From an uncultured Sphingomonas sp. (lineage in GTDB: Bacteria; Pseudomonadota; Alphaproteobacteria; Sphingomonadales; Sphingomonadaceae): a DNA stretch of 64,000 nt. The position numbers and the translations under genes were made by a program. The notes under the pieces are model-generated. The model saw nothing but the letters and a program-made list of their open reading frames with translations. It ran no database searches and had not been told where the DNA came from. The stretch is from contig NZ_CAKZHV010000001.1 in assembly GCF_936927845.1 (NCBI RefSeq), positions 1-64,000 of the forward strand. The letters run 5' to 3'. Below, piece after piece: positions 32,250-41,671 of the stretch; within the stretch, counting starts at the first letter, position 1; the number at the start of each line of letters is the position of its first letter.

Positions 32250-34337
32250 ATGAAGACCATGCTGCTGGCGCTCGCCGCCGCCACCTCCGCGCTGACCCCC
32301 GCGGTCGCGTTCGCGCAGGATACGCGCGCGGGCGTGCCCTCGCCTGGCGACAACGTCGTCGCGCGCGGCAGCTCGCCCGACGGCTCGATCACCGTGTCGG
32401 TCGCGATCGACGGCGACGGGCGCGCGACCTACGCGATCGCGCGCCGCGGCAAGCCGGTGATCGCGCCCAGCGCGCTTGGCTTCCTGTTCACCGACGCGCG
32501 CAAGATCGACCGCAGTCTGGCGCTCGTCTCGACCTCGCAGTCGAAGAGCGACACGTCGTGGACGCAGCCGTTCGGCGAGTGGAAGACGATCCGCGACAAT
32601 CACAACGAGCTGGTCGTCCGCCTGCGCGAGACGAAGAACCTCAACCGCGAGATGGTCGTCACCTTCCGCATCTTCGACGACGGCGTCGGTTTCCGTTACT
32701 CCTTCCCCGACCAGCCCAATCTCCACCACGCCAATATCGCGGAGGAGCTGACCCAGTTCGCGCTCGCCGAAGACGGTACCGCGTGGTGGAAGCCCGCGTT
32801 CGAGTGGAATCGCGAGGAATATCTCTACAACAAGACCCCGATCAGCGCGGTCGGCACCGCGCAGACCGTCTTCACCGCCAAGCTGACCGACGGCACGCAC
32901 GTCGCGATCCACGAGGCGGCGCTGGTCGATTATTCCGCGATGAACCTCGCCAAGGTCGCGGGCTCCACCACGCTGCGCGCGGTGCTCACCCCCGGATCGG
33001 GCGCGCCCAAGGTCAGCCGCGACGCGCCGTTCGCGACGCCGTGGCGCACCATCATCATCGCCGACGATGCTCCCGGCCTCTACATGAGCCACATCGAATT
33101 GAACCTGAACGAGCCCAACAAGCTGGGCGACGTGTCATGGATCAAGCCGGGCAAGTTCGTCGGCGTGTGGTGGAACATGATCAAGGGCGACTGGACCTGG
33201 GCGACGGGGCCCAAGCACGGCGCGACCACCGCCAACGTGAAAAGCTACATCGACTTCGCTGCCGCCAACAAGATTCCGGGCGTGCTGGTCGAGGGGTGGA
33301 ACGTCGGCTGGAACGGCGACTGGTTTGGCGACGGCACGGGGATGCAGTTCGATCAGCCGACCCCCGACTTCGACGCCGCCGAACTGGCGCGTTATGCCAA
33401 GTCGAAGGGCGTCTACATCATCGGCCACAACGAGACCGGCGGCTCGGTCAGCCATTATGACGCGCAGCTCGACCGCGCGTTCAAATACGCGCAGGACCAT
33501 GGCATCCCCGCGATCAAGACCGGTTACGTCACCGACGCGGGCGAGATCGAGCGCGTCGACCCCGACGGCTCGAAGCACCGCGAGTGGCACGAGGGGCAGT
33601 GGATGGTGAACCATTACAGCCGCGTCGTGACCACCGCCGCCAAATACCGCGTCGGGATCGACAGCCACGAACCCGTCAAGGACACGGGGCTGCGCCGCAC
33701 CTACCCCAACTGGCTCAGCCGCGAGGGCGGCCGCGGCATGGAATATAACGCCTGGCCGGGCAAGAACCCGCCCGAGCACGAGGCGAACATGTTCTTCACC
33801 CAGTGGCTGGGCGGCCCGATGGACTTCACGCCCGGCGTGCTGAGCCTGACCGGATCGAACGGCAGCCCGCTCGAATCCACCGAAGCCAAGCAGCTCGCGC
33901 TCTATGTCGTGATCTACTCGCCGGTCACGATGGCGGCGGATACGCCGGAGAATTACGCCAAGCACATGGACGCGTTTCAGTTCATCCGCGACGTGCCGGT
34001 CGACTGGTCCGACACGCGCGTGCTGAACGGCGAGGTCGGCGATTACGTGACGGTCGCGCGCAAGGATCGCGCGTCGAACGACTGGTATCTGGGCAGCATC
34101 ACCGACGAGAATGCGCGCACGCTGACCGTCGCGACCGACTTCCTCGACCGCGGCAAGACCTATACCGCGCAGGTGTACCGCGACGGTGACGACGCCGACT
34201 ACAAGACCGAGGCGCGCCACTCGATCAAGATCGAGACGATCAAGGTGCGCGGCGGCGACACGCTGACGATCAAGCTGGCGCCCGGCGGCGGGCAGGCGAT
34301 CCGCTTCGTGGCGCCGGGCGGGCGTATCCGTCGCTGA
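32250..34337 (+). CDS. GH97 alpha-glucosidase (SusB-like)
   Basis: This 695-aa GH97 enzyme releases glucose from alpha-linked oligosaccharides, probably in the periplasm: a signal peptide ends at VAFAQ (about residue 24). The N-terminal beta-sandwich is followed by a barrel with VEGWNVGWNGDWFGDG, VTDAGEI, VGIDSHEPVKDTGLRRTYPN and EGGRGMEYNAW, the conserved catalytic/calcium-site region of SusB-type GH97 enzymes. The start is ATG 32250, six bases after the preceding stop; the longer in-frame extension inside the upstream gene is spurious. The stop overlaps the next start by one base (TGATG). Confidence 0.93.
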   Translation: MKTMLLALAAATSALTPAVAFAQDTRAGVPSPGDNVVARGSSPDGSITVSVAIDGDGRATYAIARRGKPVIAPSALGFLFTDARKIDRSLALVSTSQSKSDTSWTQPFGEWKTIRDNHNELVVRLRETKNLNREMVVTFRIFDDGVGFRYSFPDQPNLHHANIAEELTQFALAEDGTAWWKPAFEWNREEYLYNKTPISAVGTAQTVFTAKLTDGTHVAIHEAALVDYSAMNLAKVAGSTTLRAVLTPGSGAPKVSRDAPFATPWRTIIIADDAPGLYMSHIELNLNEPNKLGDVSWIKPGKFVGVWWNMIKGDWTWATGPKHGATTANVKSYIDFAAANKIPGVLVEGWNVGWNGDWFGDGTGMQFDQPTPDFDAAELARYAKSKGVYIIGHNETGGSVSHYDAQLDRAFKYAQDHGIPAIKTGYVTDAGEIERVDPDGSKHREWHEGQWMVNHYSRVVTTAAKYRVGIDSHEPVKDTGLRRTYPNWLSREGGRGMEYNAWPGKNPPEHEANMFFTQWLGGPMDFTPGVLSLTGSNGSPLESTEAKQLALYVVIYSPVTMAADTPENYAKHMDAFQFIRDVPVDWSDTRVLNGEVGDYVTVARKDRASNDWYLGSITDENARTLTVATDFLDRGKTYTAQVYRDGDDADYKTEARHSIKIETIKVRGGDTLTIKLAPGGGQAIRFVAPGGRIRR

Positions 34338-35839
34338 TGGACGGCGCGCCGCCTCTCTCCCCCACCGTCGTCGTGCTCGGCGGCGGCACCGCGGGGTGGA
34401 TGGCGGCGTGCCTGTTCGTGGGCGAATGGCCGCGGGCGCGCGTGACCGTGGTCGAGGCGCCCGAGATCGGCATCGTCGGGGTCGGCGAGGGATCGACCCC
34501 GCAGCTTCGCGCGCTGTTCGCGCGGCTCGGCATCGCCGAGGATGCGTGGATGCCCGCGGCGGACGCCACCTACAAGACCGGCATCCGCTTCGACGGCTGG
34601 TCGAGGCGCGCGGGCTATGCCAGCTACTTGCACCCGTTCGCGAGCGCGATCGACCTGCACACCGCGGGCGCCTTCCACGCCAGCGCGCTGGCGCGGCGGA
34701 CGGGCCGCGCGGTCGATGCGCATCCCGACCCTTTCTTTCTCAACACGCGGCTCGCCCAGGCGCACCGCGCGCCGCTCGCGCCCGAGCATTTCCCGTTCGA
34801 GGTCGGCTACGGCTATCATTTCGACGCGCACAAGGTCGGCGCGGTGCTGCGCGACCATGCGCTGGCGCGTGGCGTCACGCATGTCGCGGCGCGCGTCGAC
34901 ACGGTTGAACTGGGTGACGGCGGCGACGTCGCGGCGCTGGTCCTCGCGAGCGGCGAGCGACTGACGGGCGACATCTTCGTCGACGCGAGCGGGTTCCGCT
35001 CGGTGATCGCGCAGGGCGCGCTCGGCGTGCGCTTCGTGCCCTTCGCGTCGAACCTGTTCTGCGACCGCGCGGTGACGTTGCCGACGCCGCGGGTGGCGGA
35101 CGCCCCGCTCGATGCGCACACGACCGCGACCGCGCTGTCGAACGGCTGGGCCTGGCGCATCCCGCTGACCTCACGCACCGGCAACGGGTACGTCTACGCG
35201 TCCGATTACCTGTCGCCGGACGCGGCAGAGATCGAGCTGCGCCGCCACCTCGGGCTGCTCGACGCCGATGTCGCGGCGCGGCACCTGACGATGAAGGTCG
35301 GGCGGGTCGAACATGCGTGGCACGCCAACTGCCTCGCGATCGGGCTGGCGCAGGGCTTTATCGAGCCGCTGGAGGCGACCGCGCTCCACCTGACACAGAC
35401 AACGGTTGAGCGTTTCATCCGGGCCTATGCCGACGGCGCCGGCAGGCCCCAGCACCGCGACACGTTCAACGCCGAGATCGCGCGGCGCTTCGAAGGCGTG
35501 CGCGATTACATCGTCGCGCATTATCGGCTCAACCAGCGCGGCGACACCGACTTCTGGCGCGCCAACGCCGCCAACGATCACCTGTCGGACGACCTGAAGG
35601 CGATCATGACCGCGTGGTTCACCGGCCGCGACACCGCCGCCGAGGTGATGCGGCGCAACCTGGCAGATTATTATTCGCCGCTGTCGTGGGAAATATTGTT
35701 CGCAGGCTACGGCACCTTCCCCGACGATGCGCGGCTTACGCCGGCGCCGTCGCCGGTCGACATGGCCGGCATCGACCGGCTGCTGGGCGGCTGTTTGCTC
35801 AATTTCGGCGACCACGCCGCGGCGCTTGCGCGCCCGTAA
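34337..35839 (+). CDS. Flavin-dependent halogenase-like protein (tryptophan halogenase family) 2
   Basis: A second member of the tryptophan halogenase family (500 aa), clearly diverged from the one at 26109. It has VVVLGGGTAGW (FAD binding), K80 in ATYKTGIRF (active-site lysine) and GWAWRIP (signature), so it looks catalytically competent. The start overlaps the GH97 stop by one base, placing it firmly inside the starch operon between a glycosidase and a sugar transporter. Substrate and whether it halogenates at all are unknown; position suggests a function tied to carbohydrate acquisition. Confidence 0.85.
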   Translation: MDGAPPLSPTVVVLGGGTAGWMAACLFVGEWPRARVTVVEAPEIGIVGVGEGSTPQLRALFARLGIAEDAWMPAADATYKTGIRFDGWSRRAGYASYLHPFASAIDLHTAGAFHASALARRTGRAVDAHPDPFFLNTRLAQAHRAPLAPEHFPFEVGYGYHFDAHKVGAVLRDHALARGVTHVAARVDTVELGDGGDVAALVLASGERLTGDIFVDASGFRSVIAQGALGVRFVPFASNLFCDRAVTLPTPRVADAPLDAHTTATALSNGWAWRIPLTSRTGNGYVYASDYLSPDAAEIELRRHLGLLDADVAARHLTMKVGRVEHAWHANCLAIGLAQGFIEPLEATALHLTQTTVERFIRAYADGAGRPQHRDTFNAEIARRFEGVRDYIVAHYRLNQRGDTDFWRANAANDHLSDDLKAIMTAWFTGRDTAAEVMRRNLADYYSPLSWEILFAGYGTFPDDARLTPAPSPVDMAGIDRLLGGCLLNFGDHAAALARP

Positions 35840-35851
35840 CGGAGAGAATGG

Positions 35852-37381
35852 ATGGCCAGCGTAGCGGCAGCGGTTGAAGCGGAGGGCGCGCTCACGCAGC
35901 GCAAGCGGCAGAGCCTCGCGGGGCTGCTCAACATCTCGTTCGGTTTCTTCGGCATCCAGATCGGCTTCGCGCTGCAGAACGCGAACATGAGCCGGATCTT
36001 CCAGTCGCTCGGCACCAGCCTCGACGATCTGCCCGCGTTGTGGGTGGCGGCACCGCTGACCGGGTTGCTCGTCCAGCCGGTGATCGGGCATCTGAGCGAC
36101 CGCACCTGGCTCGGGCGGCTCGGGCGGCGGCGGCCGTATTTTCTCGCCGGCGCGTTGCTCGCCGCGATGGCGCTGCTGATCATGCCGGAAAGCCCGATGC
36201 TGCTGGTCGCCGCGGTCATGCTATGGGTGCTCGACGCGTCATTGAACGTGTCGATGGAGCCGTTCCGCGCCTTTGTCGGCGACATGCTCGACAAGGATCA
36301 GCACGCCGCGGGCTACGGCGTGCAGACCGCCTTCATCGGCGCGGGCGCGGTGGTGGGCTCGATCTTCCCCTGGGCGCTCGAGCGATTGGGGGTGTCGAAC
36401 GTCGCGGGCGTGGGCGCGATCCCCGATTCGGTGCGCTACGCCTTCTGGTTCGGCGGTGCCGCGCTGCTCGCCAGCGTGATCTGGACCGTGGTGTCGACGC
36501 GCGAATATTCGCCCGACGAGCTCGCCCGCTTCGATGGCGTGGCCGAGGCGGGCGAGGAGGCGCATGTCATGCGCGTTCTCGCCGCGCGCAGCGACGCGGC
36601 GTGTCTCGCCTGGATCGCGAGCGGCGCGGCGGTGGTCGCGCTGGTCGCCGCGACGGGGCTGGAAAAGGAGGTCTACCTGCTCGGTGGGCTGCTCGCCGCC
36701 TATGGACTTGCCAGCCTGATCGCGGTCCGGCGCGCGCGCGGCGGGCAGGGCGCGGGGATGCTCGGGCATATCGTCGGCGATTTTGCCGGCATGCCCCCGC
36801 TCATGAAGCGGCTGGCGCTGGTGCAGTTCTTCAGCTGGTCGGCGTTGTTCATCATGTGGATTAACACGACCCCGGTGGTGACGGCGCGCTTCTTTGGCGC
36901 GAGCCAGGCGGGCAGCGCGGCATACCAGGAGGGTGCGAGCTGGGTCGACGTGCTGTTCGCGACCTATAACGGCGTCGCGGCGGTGTCGGCGCTGGTGCTG
37001 ATCCCGTTCCTGGCGAAGCGGATCGGGCTGGCGCGCACGCACATCGTCGGCCTGGCGTGCGGGGCGGCGGGATTCGCGAGCATCTTTGTCGTGCCCGACC
37101 ACCAGTGGCTGCTGCTGAGCGAAGTGGGGATCGGCGTCGCCTGGTCGACGATCCTCGCCATGCCCTATGCGATCCTCGCCTCGTCGCTGCCGCAGCGCAA
37201 GCTCGGCATCTACATGGGGCTGTTCAACGTGTTCGTCGTGGTGCCGCAATTGCTGGTCGCAACCGTGATGGGGTCGATCACCAAGCATTTCTTTCCGGGC
37301 GAGCCGATCTACACCATGGCCTTCGCCGCCGCGACGATGCTGGTCGCCGCCGCCGCGATGACGCGGGTGAAGACCGCCTAG
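35852..37381 (+). CDS. MFS sugar transporter (SLC45-like, probable maltose/maltodextrin permease)
   Basis: This 509-aa inner-membrane protein has about 12 hydrophobic segments and the MFS loop motif GRLGRRRPYFLAGALLA between helices 2 and 3. The pattern LNISFGFFGIQIGFALQNANMSRIFQ at the start and the length (about 500 aa) match the SLC45/GPH-like maltose carriers found in alphaproteobacterial and Xanthomonas maltodextrin loci. It is the last gene of the amylase operon, 12 bp after the halogenase-like gene, and overlaps the convergent LD-carboxypeptidase gene by 4 bp. The substrate is inferred from context. Confidence 0.87.
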   Translation: MASVAAAVEAEGALTQRKRQSLAGLLNISFGFFGIQIGFALQNANMSRIFQSLGTSLDDLPALWVAAPLTGLLVQPVIGHLSDRTWLGRLGRRRPYFLAGALLAAMALLIMPESPMLLVAAVMLWVLDASLNVSMEPFRAFVGDMLDKDQHAAGYGVQTAFIGAGAVVGSIFPWALERLGVSNVAGVGAIPDSVRYAFWFGGAALLASVIWTVVSTREYSPDELARFDGVAEAGEEAHVMRVLAARSDAACLAWIASGAAVVALVAATGLEKEVYLLGGLLAAYGLASLIAVRRARGGQGAGMLGHIVGDFAGMPPLMKRLALVQFFSWSALFIMWINTTPVVTARFFGASQAGSAAYQEGASWVDVLFATYNGVAAVSALVLIPFLAKRIGLARTHIVGLACGAAGFASIFVVPDHQWLLLSEVGIGVAWSTILAMPYAILASSLPQRKLGIYMGLFNVFVVVPQLLVATVMGSITKHFFPGEPIYTMAFAAATMLVAAAAMTRVKTA

Positions 37382-38193
37382 ACCACGCCGAACGGCACCA
37401 CGCGGTTGGTCTGCGTGTGCCCGACCTCGGCGCGGCCGAGGAAAGGCACGTGCATGTCGCGGCACCAGCGCTCCATCATCGCCTCCAGCGTCTCCCCCCA
37501 ATCGGGTTCGTTGGGCTTGACCGCGGTGACCGCGCCCAGCCGCACGCCCGCGATCCCGCGCAGCTGCGTCGCGTTTGCCATCGTGAACAGCATCCGGTCG
37601 ATCGCGTACATCGCCTCCGACACTTCCTCGACGATCAGCACGTGATCGGCCAGATCAGGGAGCCACGGCGTGCCGATCAGCGCGGCCAGGATCGACAGGT
37701 TGAGCGCGACCGAGGGCTGACCCGCGAGCCCGGGTTCGAGCGCCGCGCGATCGCGCCTCGCCATCCAGCCGAGCGCGCGCGCCACCGTCTGATCGCCGCC
37801 CTTGCGCCCGATGTCGCTCGCCATCGGGCCGTGCACCGGATGGCCGATGCGCCGCGCGTAGAGTGCGGCGAGCAGGAACCCGACGTCGGAATAGCCGAGA
37901 TACGTCTTTGCGCGCGCGGCGTCGTTCAACCGCGGCAATGCGTCCGCCAGGATACGGTTCGAGCCGTAGCCGCCGCGCACGAACCAGACGGCCGACATCG
38001 ACGGATCGTTGGCATATTCGACGAAGGCGGCGGCGCGCACCGCATCCGATCCGGCGAAATGCCCGGCCTGCGCGAAGCATTGCGGGTGAAAGACGAGGTC
38101 GACCTCGGGATACGCGATCGCCGCCAGCGCCGAGACGGGCGCGACCACGTCCGGGTTGGCGACGCTGGAGGCCGCGACGACGCCGATCCGCAT
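37378..38193 (-). CDS. ldcA: LD-carboxypeptidase (peptidase family S66)
   Basis: This 271-aa cytoplasmic serine peptidase removes the terminal D-Ala from murein tetrapeptides during peptidoglycan recycling. The S66 landmarks are visible: MRIGVVAASS at the start, VWFVRGGYGSNRIL, the nucleophile-containing LGYSDVGFLL, IVEEVSEAMYAIDRML (catalytic Glu region) and the C-terminal GRAEVGHTQTN (catalytic His). The ATG at 38193 is 57 bp from the divergent Mpl-like gene; together they supply consecutive recycling steps. The upstream in-frame extension overlaps that gene and is spurious. Confidence 0.92.
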   Translation of the reverse strand: MRIGVVAASSVANPDVVAPVSALAAIAYPEVDLVFHPQCFAQAGHFAGSDAVRAAAFVEYANDPSMSAVWFVRGGYGSNRILADALPRLNDAARAKTYLGYSDVGFLLAALYARRIGHPVHGPMASDIGRKGGDQTVARALGWMARRDRAALEPGLAGQPSVALNLSILAALIGTPWLPDLADHVLIVEEVSEAMYAIDRMLFTMANATQLRGIAGVRLGAVTAVKPNEPDWGETLEAMMERWCRDMHVPFLGRAEVGHTQTNRVVPFGVV

Positions 38194-38250
38194 GTTCGTT
38201 ATTGCTCCTCGGCTTGCCCCAACAATGCGGAGAGCCGATAGCGCGTCTCC

Positions 38251-39690
38251 ATGCAGGACGGCAATGCGAGCCCTATCGGCCAAACAAGCGACGTGCGCGG
38301 CAAGCGCTTCTTTCTGGTCGGGATCGGCGGATCGGGGATGATGCCGCTGGCGATGATCCTTGCGGGACGCGGCGCGGTGGTGGCAGGCTCGGACCGCGGG
38401 CTCGATCAGGGACGCGTGCCGGCGAAGTTCGATGCGCTGCGCGATCTCGGGATCGACTTGTTCGCGCAGGACGGCAGCGGCGTCGTCGCGCCCGAGCAGA
38501 TCGTCGTCGCCTCCGCCGCGGTCGAGGACACGGTCGCTGACATGGTCGCGGCGGCGCGCGTCGGCTGCGCGCGGATGACGCGCGCCGAACTGAACGCGGC
38601 GTTGTTCAACGCCAGCCCGCTTGGCATCGGTGTCGCGGGTACCAGCGGCAAATCGACCGTCACCGGCATGATCGCGACGATCCTGCACCGGACCGGCCGC
38701 GACCCGACGATCATGAACGGCGCGGTGATGAAGGATTTCGCGAGCGCGGACCGCCCGTTCGCCAGCGCGCTGGTCGGCGCGGGCGCGGCGTACGCGAGCG
38801 AGGTGGACGAGAGCGACGGATCGATCGCGCTCTATCGTCCAACGATTGCGGTGCTCAACAACGTCAGCCTCGACCACAAGGCTCTCGACGAGCTCAACCG
38901 CCTGTTCGGCGACTTCATCGCCCACGCGCGTCACGCGGTGGTCAATGCCGACAACGCGGACGCCGCCGCGCTGGCCATGGCGCTGCCCGCGGCGCGGGTG
39001 ACGCGTTTCTCGGTCGAGGGCGCGGGCGATCTGGTCGCGCGCGACGTGCACGAGGAGCCGTTCGCGGTTTCGTTCACGCTGCATCACGCCGACGGCACGC
39101 TGCCCGTCGCGCTACAGGTTCCCGGGCGGCACAACGTGTCGAACGCGCTCGCGGCGCTGGGTGCGGCGCAGGCGGCGGGGGTGTTGCTGGAGGACGCAGT
39201 CGCGGCGTTGGCCCGGTTCACCGGCTTGCGCCGGCGTTTCGACCTCGTCGGCGAGGCGGCGGGCGTGTCGGTGATCGACGATTTCGGGCACAATCCCGAC
39301 AAGATCGCCGCGACGCTCGACACGCTGCACGCCTTTCCGGGCCGGTTGCTCGTCCTGTTCCAGCCGCACGGGTTTGGGCCATTGAAGGTGATGCGCACCG
39401 AGCTCGTCGCGATGTTCGCGCGCGCGTTGGCGGCGGACGACCTGCTCGTCATGCCCGACCCCGTTTATCACGGCGGTACCACCAACCGCGAGGTGACCAG
39501 CGCCGACATCGTCCGCGACGTGACGCTCGGCGGGCGGCAGGCGCTCCACATACCCGATCGCGCGGCGGCGGCGGCGCATCTGGTGGCGGAGGCGAGGGCG
39601 GGCGATCGCATCGTCGTCATGGGCGCGCGCGACGACACGCTCAGCCTGCTCGCGGCCGATATGGTGGAGATGCTGCGGCAGCGCGACTGA
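38251..39690 (+). CDS. mpl: Mur ligase family protein, probable murein peptide ligase Mpl
   Basis: This 479-aa ligase most likely joins recycled L-Ala-D-Glu-meso-DAP tripeptide to UDP-MurNAc. It has an N-terminal nucleotide-type fold (FFLVGIGGSGMMPLA), the ATP loop GVAGTSGKSTVTGM, VLNNVSLDHK in the central domain, and VPGRHNVSNALAA plus IDDFGHNPDKIAATL from the C-terminal domain. MurC shares most of these motifs, but the divergent pairing with ldcA and the absence of a division cell wall cluster around it favour Mpl. If murC is found elsewhere in the genome, that supports the call. Confidence 0.8.
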   Translation: MQDGNASPIGQTSDVRGKRFFLVGIGGSGMMPLAMILAGRGAVVAGSDRGLDQGRVPAKFDALRDLGIDLFAQDGSGVVAPEQIVVASAAVEDTVADMVAAARVGCARMTRAELNAALFNASPLGIGVAGTSGKSTVTGMIATILHRTGRDPTIMNGAVMKDFASADRPFASALVGAGAAYASEVDESDGSIALYRPTIAVLNNVSLDHKALDELNRLFGDFIAHARHAVVNADNADAAALAMALPAARVTRFSVEGAGDLVARDVHEEPFAVSFTLHHADGTLPVALQVPGRHNVSNALAALGAAQAAGVLLEDAVAALARFTGLRRRFDLVGEAAGVSVIDDFGHNPDKIAATLDTLHAFPGRLLVLFQPHGFGPLKVMRTELVAMFARALAADDLLVMPDPVYHGGTTNREVTSADIVRDVTLGGRQALHIPDRAAAAAHLVAEARAGDRIVVMGARDDTLSLLAADMVEMLRQRD

Positions 39691-39757
39691 GCCTTCTTCA
39701 GGCAAGCGTGGCGCGCCGCATTTTGCGCGTGACCGCGTGCGCGACTATGTTGGCGGC

Positions 39758-40489
39758 ATGTCCGACCACCCCCCTCACGCCGTCGAGCGGCCGCGGCTCG
39801 CCTACCACCTGACCGAAGGGCGCGGGCCCGCGATCGTGTTCCTGCCGGGCTATGCGTCCGACATGACCGGCACCAAGGCAGTCGCGCTGGAGGCCTGGGC
39901 AAAGGCGCACGGCCGCGCCTTTCTGCGCTTCGACTATGCCGGCTGCGGCGCGTCGGAGGGCAAGTTCGAGGAACAGAGCCTCGCCGACTGGCGCGACGAT
40001 GCGCTCGCCATGATCGACGACGCGGTCGAGGGACCGGTGGTGCTGGTCGGGTCGTCGATGGGCGGGTGGATCATGCTGCTGGCGGCAAAGGCCCGGCCCG
40101 AGCGCGTCCACGCGCTGGTCGGCATCGCGCCCGCGCCCGACTTCACCGACTGGGGCTTCTCGGCCGACGAGAAGATGTATCTGCTCCAGCACGGGCGGTT
40201 GGAGCGCCCCAACCCCTACGGCCCCGCGCCGACCGTCTATACGCGGCGATTCTGGCAGTCGGGCGAGGCCAACCGGCTGATGTTCGGCGAGATCGCCATC
40301 ACCTGTCCGGTGCGGTTCCTGCAAGGGCAGAAGGACGTGGACGTGCCATGGCATCGCACCTGCCGCCTGGCCGAGATGCTCGCGTCAAGCGACGTTCAGA
40401 CGTGGCTGGTCAAGGACGGCGACCACCGCCTGTCGCGCGACACTGACGTCGCACTGCTGATCCGCGCGGTGGAGGACGTGCTGCCATGA
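39758..40489 (+). CDS. Alpha/beta hydrolase, ABHD10-like
   Basis: This 243-aa soluble alpha/beta hydrolase has the nucleophile elbow GSSMGGW, an oxyanion-region IVFLPGYASDMTGTKA, FLRFDYAGCGASEG, and catalytic Asp and His candidates in GQKDVDVPWH and KDGDHRLSRD. The pattern is that of the ABHD10 group (palmitoyl-protein thioesterase and acyl-glucuronide esterase in animals); the bacterial substrate is unknown. ATG 39758 is chosen over an upstream in-frame start. The stop overlaps the TPR-like gene in ATGA. Confidence 0.85.
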   Translation: MSDHPPHAVERPRLAYHLTEGRGPAIVFLPGYASDMTGTKAVALEAWAKAHGRAFLRFDYAGCGASEGKFEEQSLADWRDDALAMIDDAVEGPVVLVGSSMGGWIMLLAAKARPERVHALVGIAPAPDFTDWGFSADEKMYLLQHGRLERPNPYGPAPTVYTRRFWQSGEANRLMFGEIAITCPVRFLQGQKDVDVPWHRTCRLAEMLASSDVQTWLVKDGDHRLSRDTDVALLIRAVEDVLP

Positions 40490-41220
40490 TCCTGTTCCTC
40501 GCCCTGTTCGCCGCGCAAGCCGCGGGCACGCCCCCGACGTCGCCGGCGCAGCAACTCGACGCCTGCGTCGCGCAGGCGCGCACCGATCCCGCCGGCGCGG
40601 AGCAGGCCGCACGCACGCTCGGCCGCGCGGGCGAGGCGTGTCGCGGCGTCGCGCTCGCGGGTCAGGACGATTACGCCGGCGCGGCAACCGCCTTCACCGC
40701 GGCGGCACGCAATGCCGAACTGGCGAAGGAAGCGCGTGCGGCGGATTATTGGGCGCAGGCGGGCAACGCCTGGCTCGCTGCGGGTGATGCGGCAAAGGCG
40801 CGCGCCGCGCTCGATGCCGCACTCGCGGCAGGCACGTTGACCGACCTCAATCGCGGCGAGGCATATCTCGACCGCGCGCGCGCCTTGGTCGCGACCGGCG
40901 ACATGAAGGCGGCGCGCGTCGACCTCGATCTGGCGGTGAAGGATGCCGCGGACGATCCGCTCGCCTGGCTGCTGTCGGCGACGCTGGCGCGGCGGATGGG
41001 CGACCTGCCGCGCGCGAAACTCGACATCGCGCAGGCGCTCCGCCGCTCGGCCGACGACGCGTCGGTCCAGCTTGAGGCGGGCAACATCGCCGCGGCGGCG
41101 GGTGAGGCGGAGCGTGCGCAGGCAGCGTGGAAGGAAGCCGCGCGGCTGGCACCCGATGCGCCCGCCGGGCGTTCAGCCGCCAACGCCCTCACCCAGTTCG
41201 CAGGAGACCCGAAGAAGTGA
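40486..41220 (+). CDS. TPR-like repeat protein, exported
   Basis: A 244-aa Ala-rich protein with a short N-terminal hydrophobic segment (MILFLALFAAQAAG) that probably acts as a signal peptide or anchor. The rest consists of helical repeats with TPR spacing, such as ADYWAQAGNAWLAAGDAAKA, RGEAYLDRARALVATGDMKA and AWLLSATLARRMGDLPRA. TPR domains mediate protein contacts; no partner is evident. It is translationally coupled to the upstream hydrolase and the downstream glyoxalase gene through 4-bp overlaps. Confidence 0.8.
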   Translation: MILFLALFAAQAAGTPPTSPAQQLDACVAQARTDPAGAEQAARTLGRAGEACRGVALAGQDDYAGAATAFTAAARNAELAKEARAADYWAQAGNAWLAAGDAAKARAALDAALAAGTLTDLNRGEAYLDRARALVATGDMKAARVDLDLAVKDAADDPLAWLLSATLARRMGDLPRAKLDIAQALRRSADDASVQLEAGNIAAAAGEAERAQAAWKEAARLAPDAPAGRSAANALTQFAGDPKK

Positions 41221-41669
41221 AATACCTCCACACGATGATCCGCGTCGCCGATCCCGACAAGACGATCGCCTTTTTCGAAGTGCTGGGATTGAAGGAGGTG
41301 CGCCGGATGGAAAATGAGGCGGGTCGCTTCACGCTGATCTTCCTCGCAACGCCCGAGGACATGAACGCACCGGGTGAGCGCGCGCGCGCCGAGGTGGAGC
41401 TGACCTACAATTGGCCGAACGAGGGCGAGACGCCGGAGGAATACACCGGCGGGCGCAACTTCGGCCACCTCGCTTACTACGTCGACGACATCTACGAGAC
41501 GTGCCAGCGGGTGCAGGACGCGGGCCATATCGTCCACCGCCCTCCGCGCGACGGTTACATGGCGTTCGTGAAGTCGCCCGACGGCATCTCGATCGAACTG
41601 CTGCAGGAAGGCGGTGCGCGAGCGCCCGCCGAGCCGTGGAAGTCGATGCCCAACACCGGGAGCTGGTAA
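41217..41669 (+). CDS. gloA: Lactoylglutathione lyase (glyoxalase I)
   Basis: This 150-aa VOC-fold enzyme converts the methylglyoxal-glutathione hemithioacetal to S-lactoylglutathione. Metal ligands are visible: His in YLHTMIRV, Glu in AEVELTYNW, His in FGHLAYYVDD and Glu in GISIELLQEG. The GTG start at 41217 overlaps the stop of the TPR-like gene as GTGA. The next gene, 3 bp downstream, is glyoxalase II, so the two-step detoxification pathway is encoded in one operon. Confidence 0.95.
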   Translation: MKYLHTMIRVADPDKTIAFFEVLGLKEVRRMENEAGRFTLIFLATPEDMNAPGERARAEVELTYNWPNEGETPEEYTGGRNFGHLAYYVDDIYETCQRVQDAGHIVHRPPRDGYMAFVKSPDGISIELLQEGGARAPAEPWKSMPNTGSW

Positions 41670-41671
41670 CG

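Noticed and set aside
26109..35839. The two halogenase-like genes as part of a halogenated antibiotic gene cluster
   Set aside because: No NRPS, PKS, flavin reductase partner or tailoring genes nearby; the context is carbohydrate uptake.
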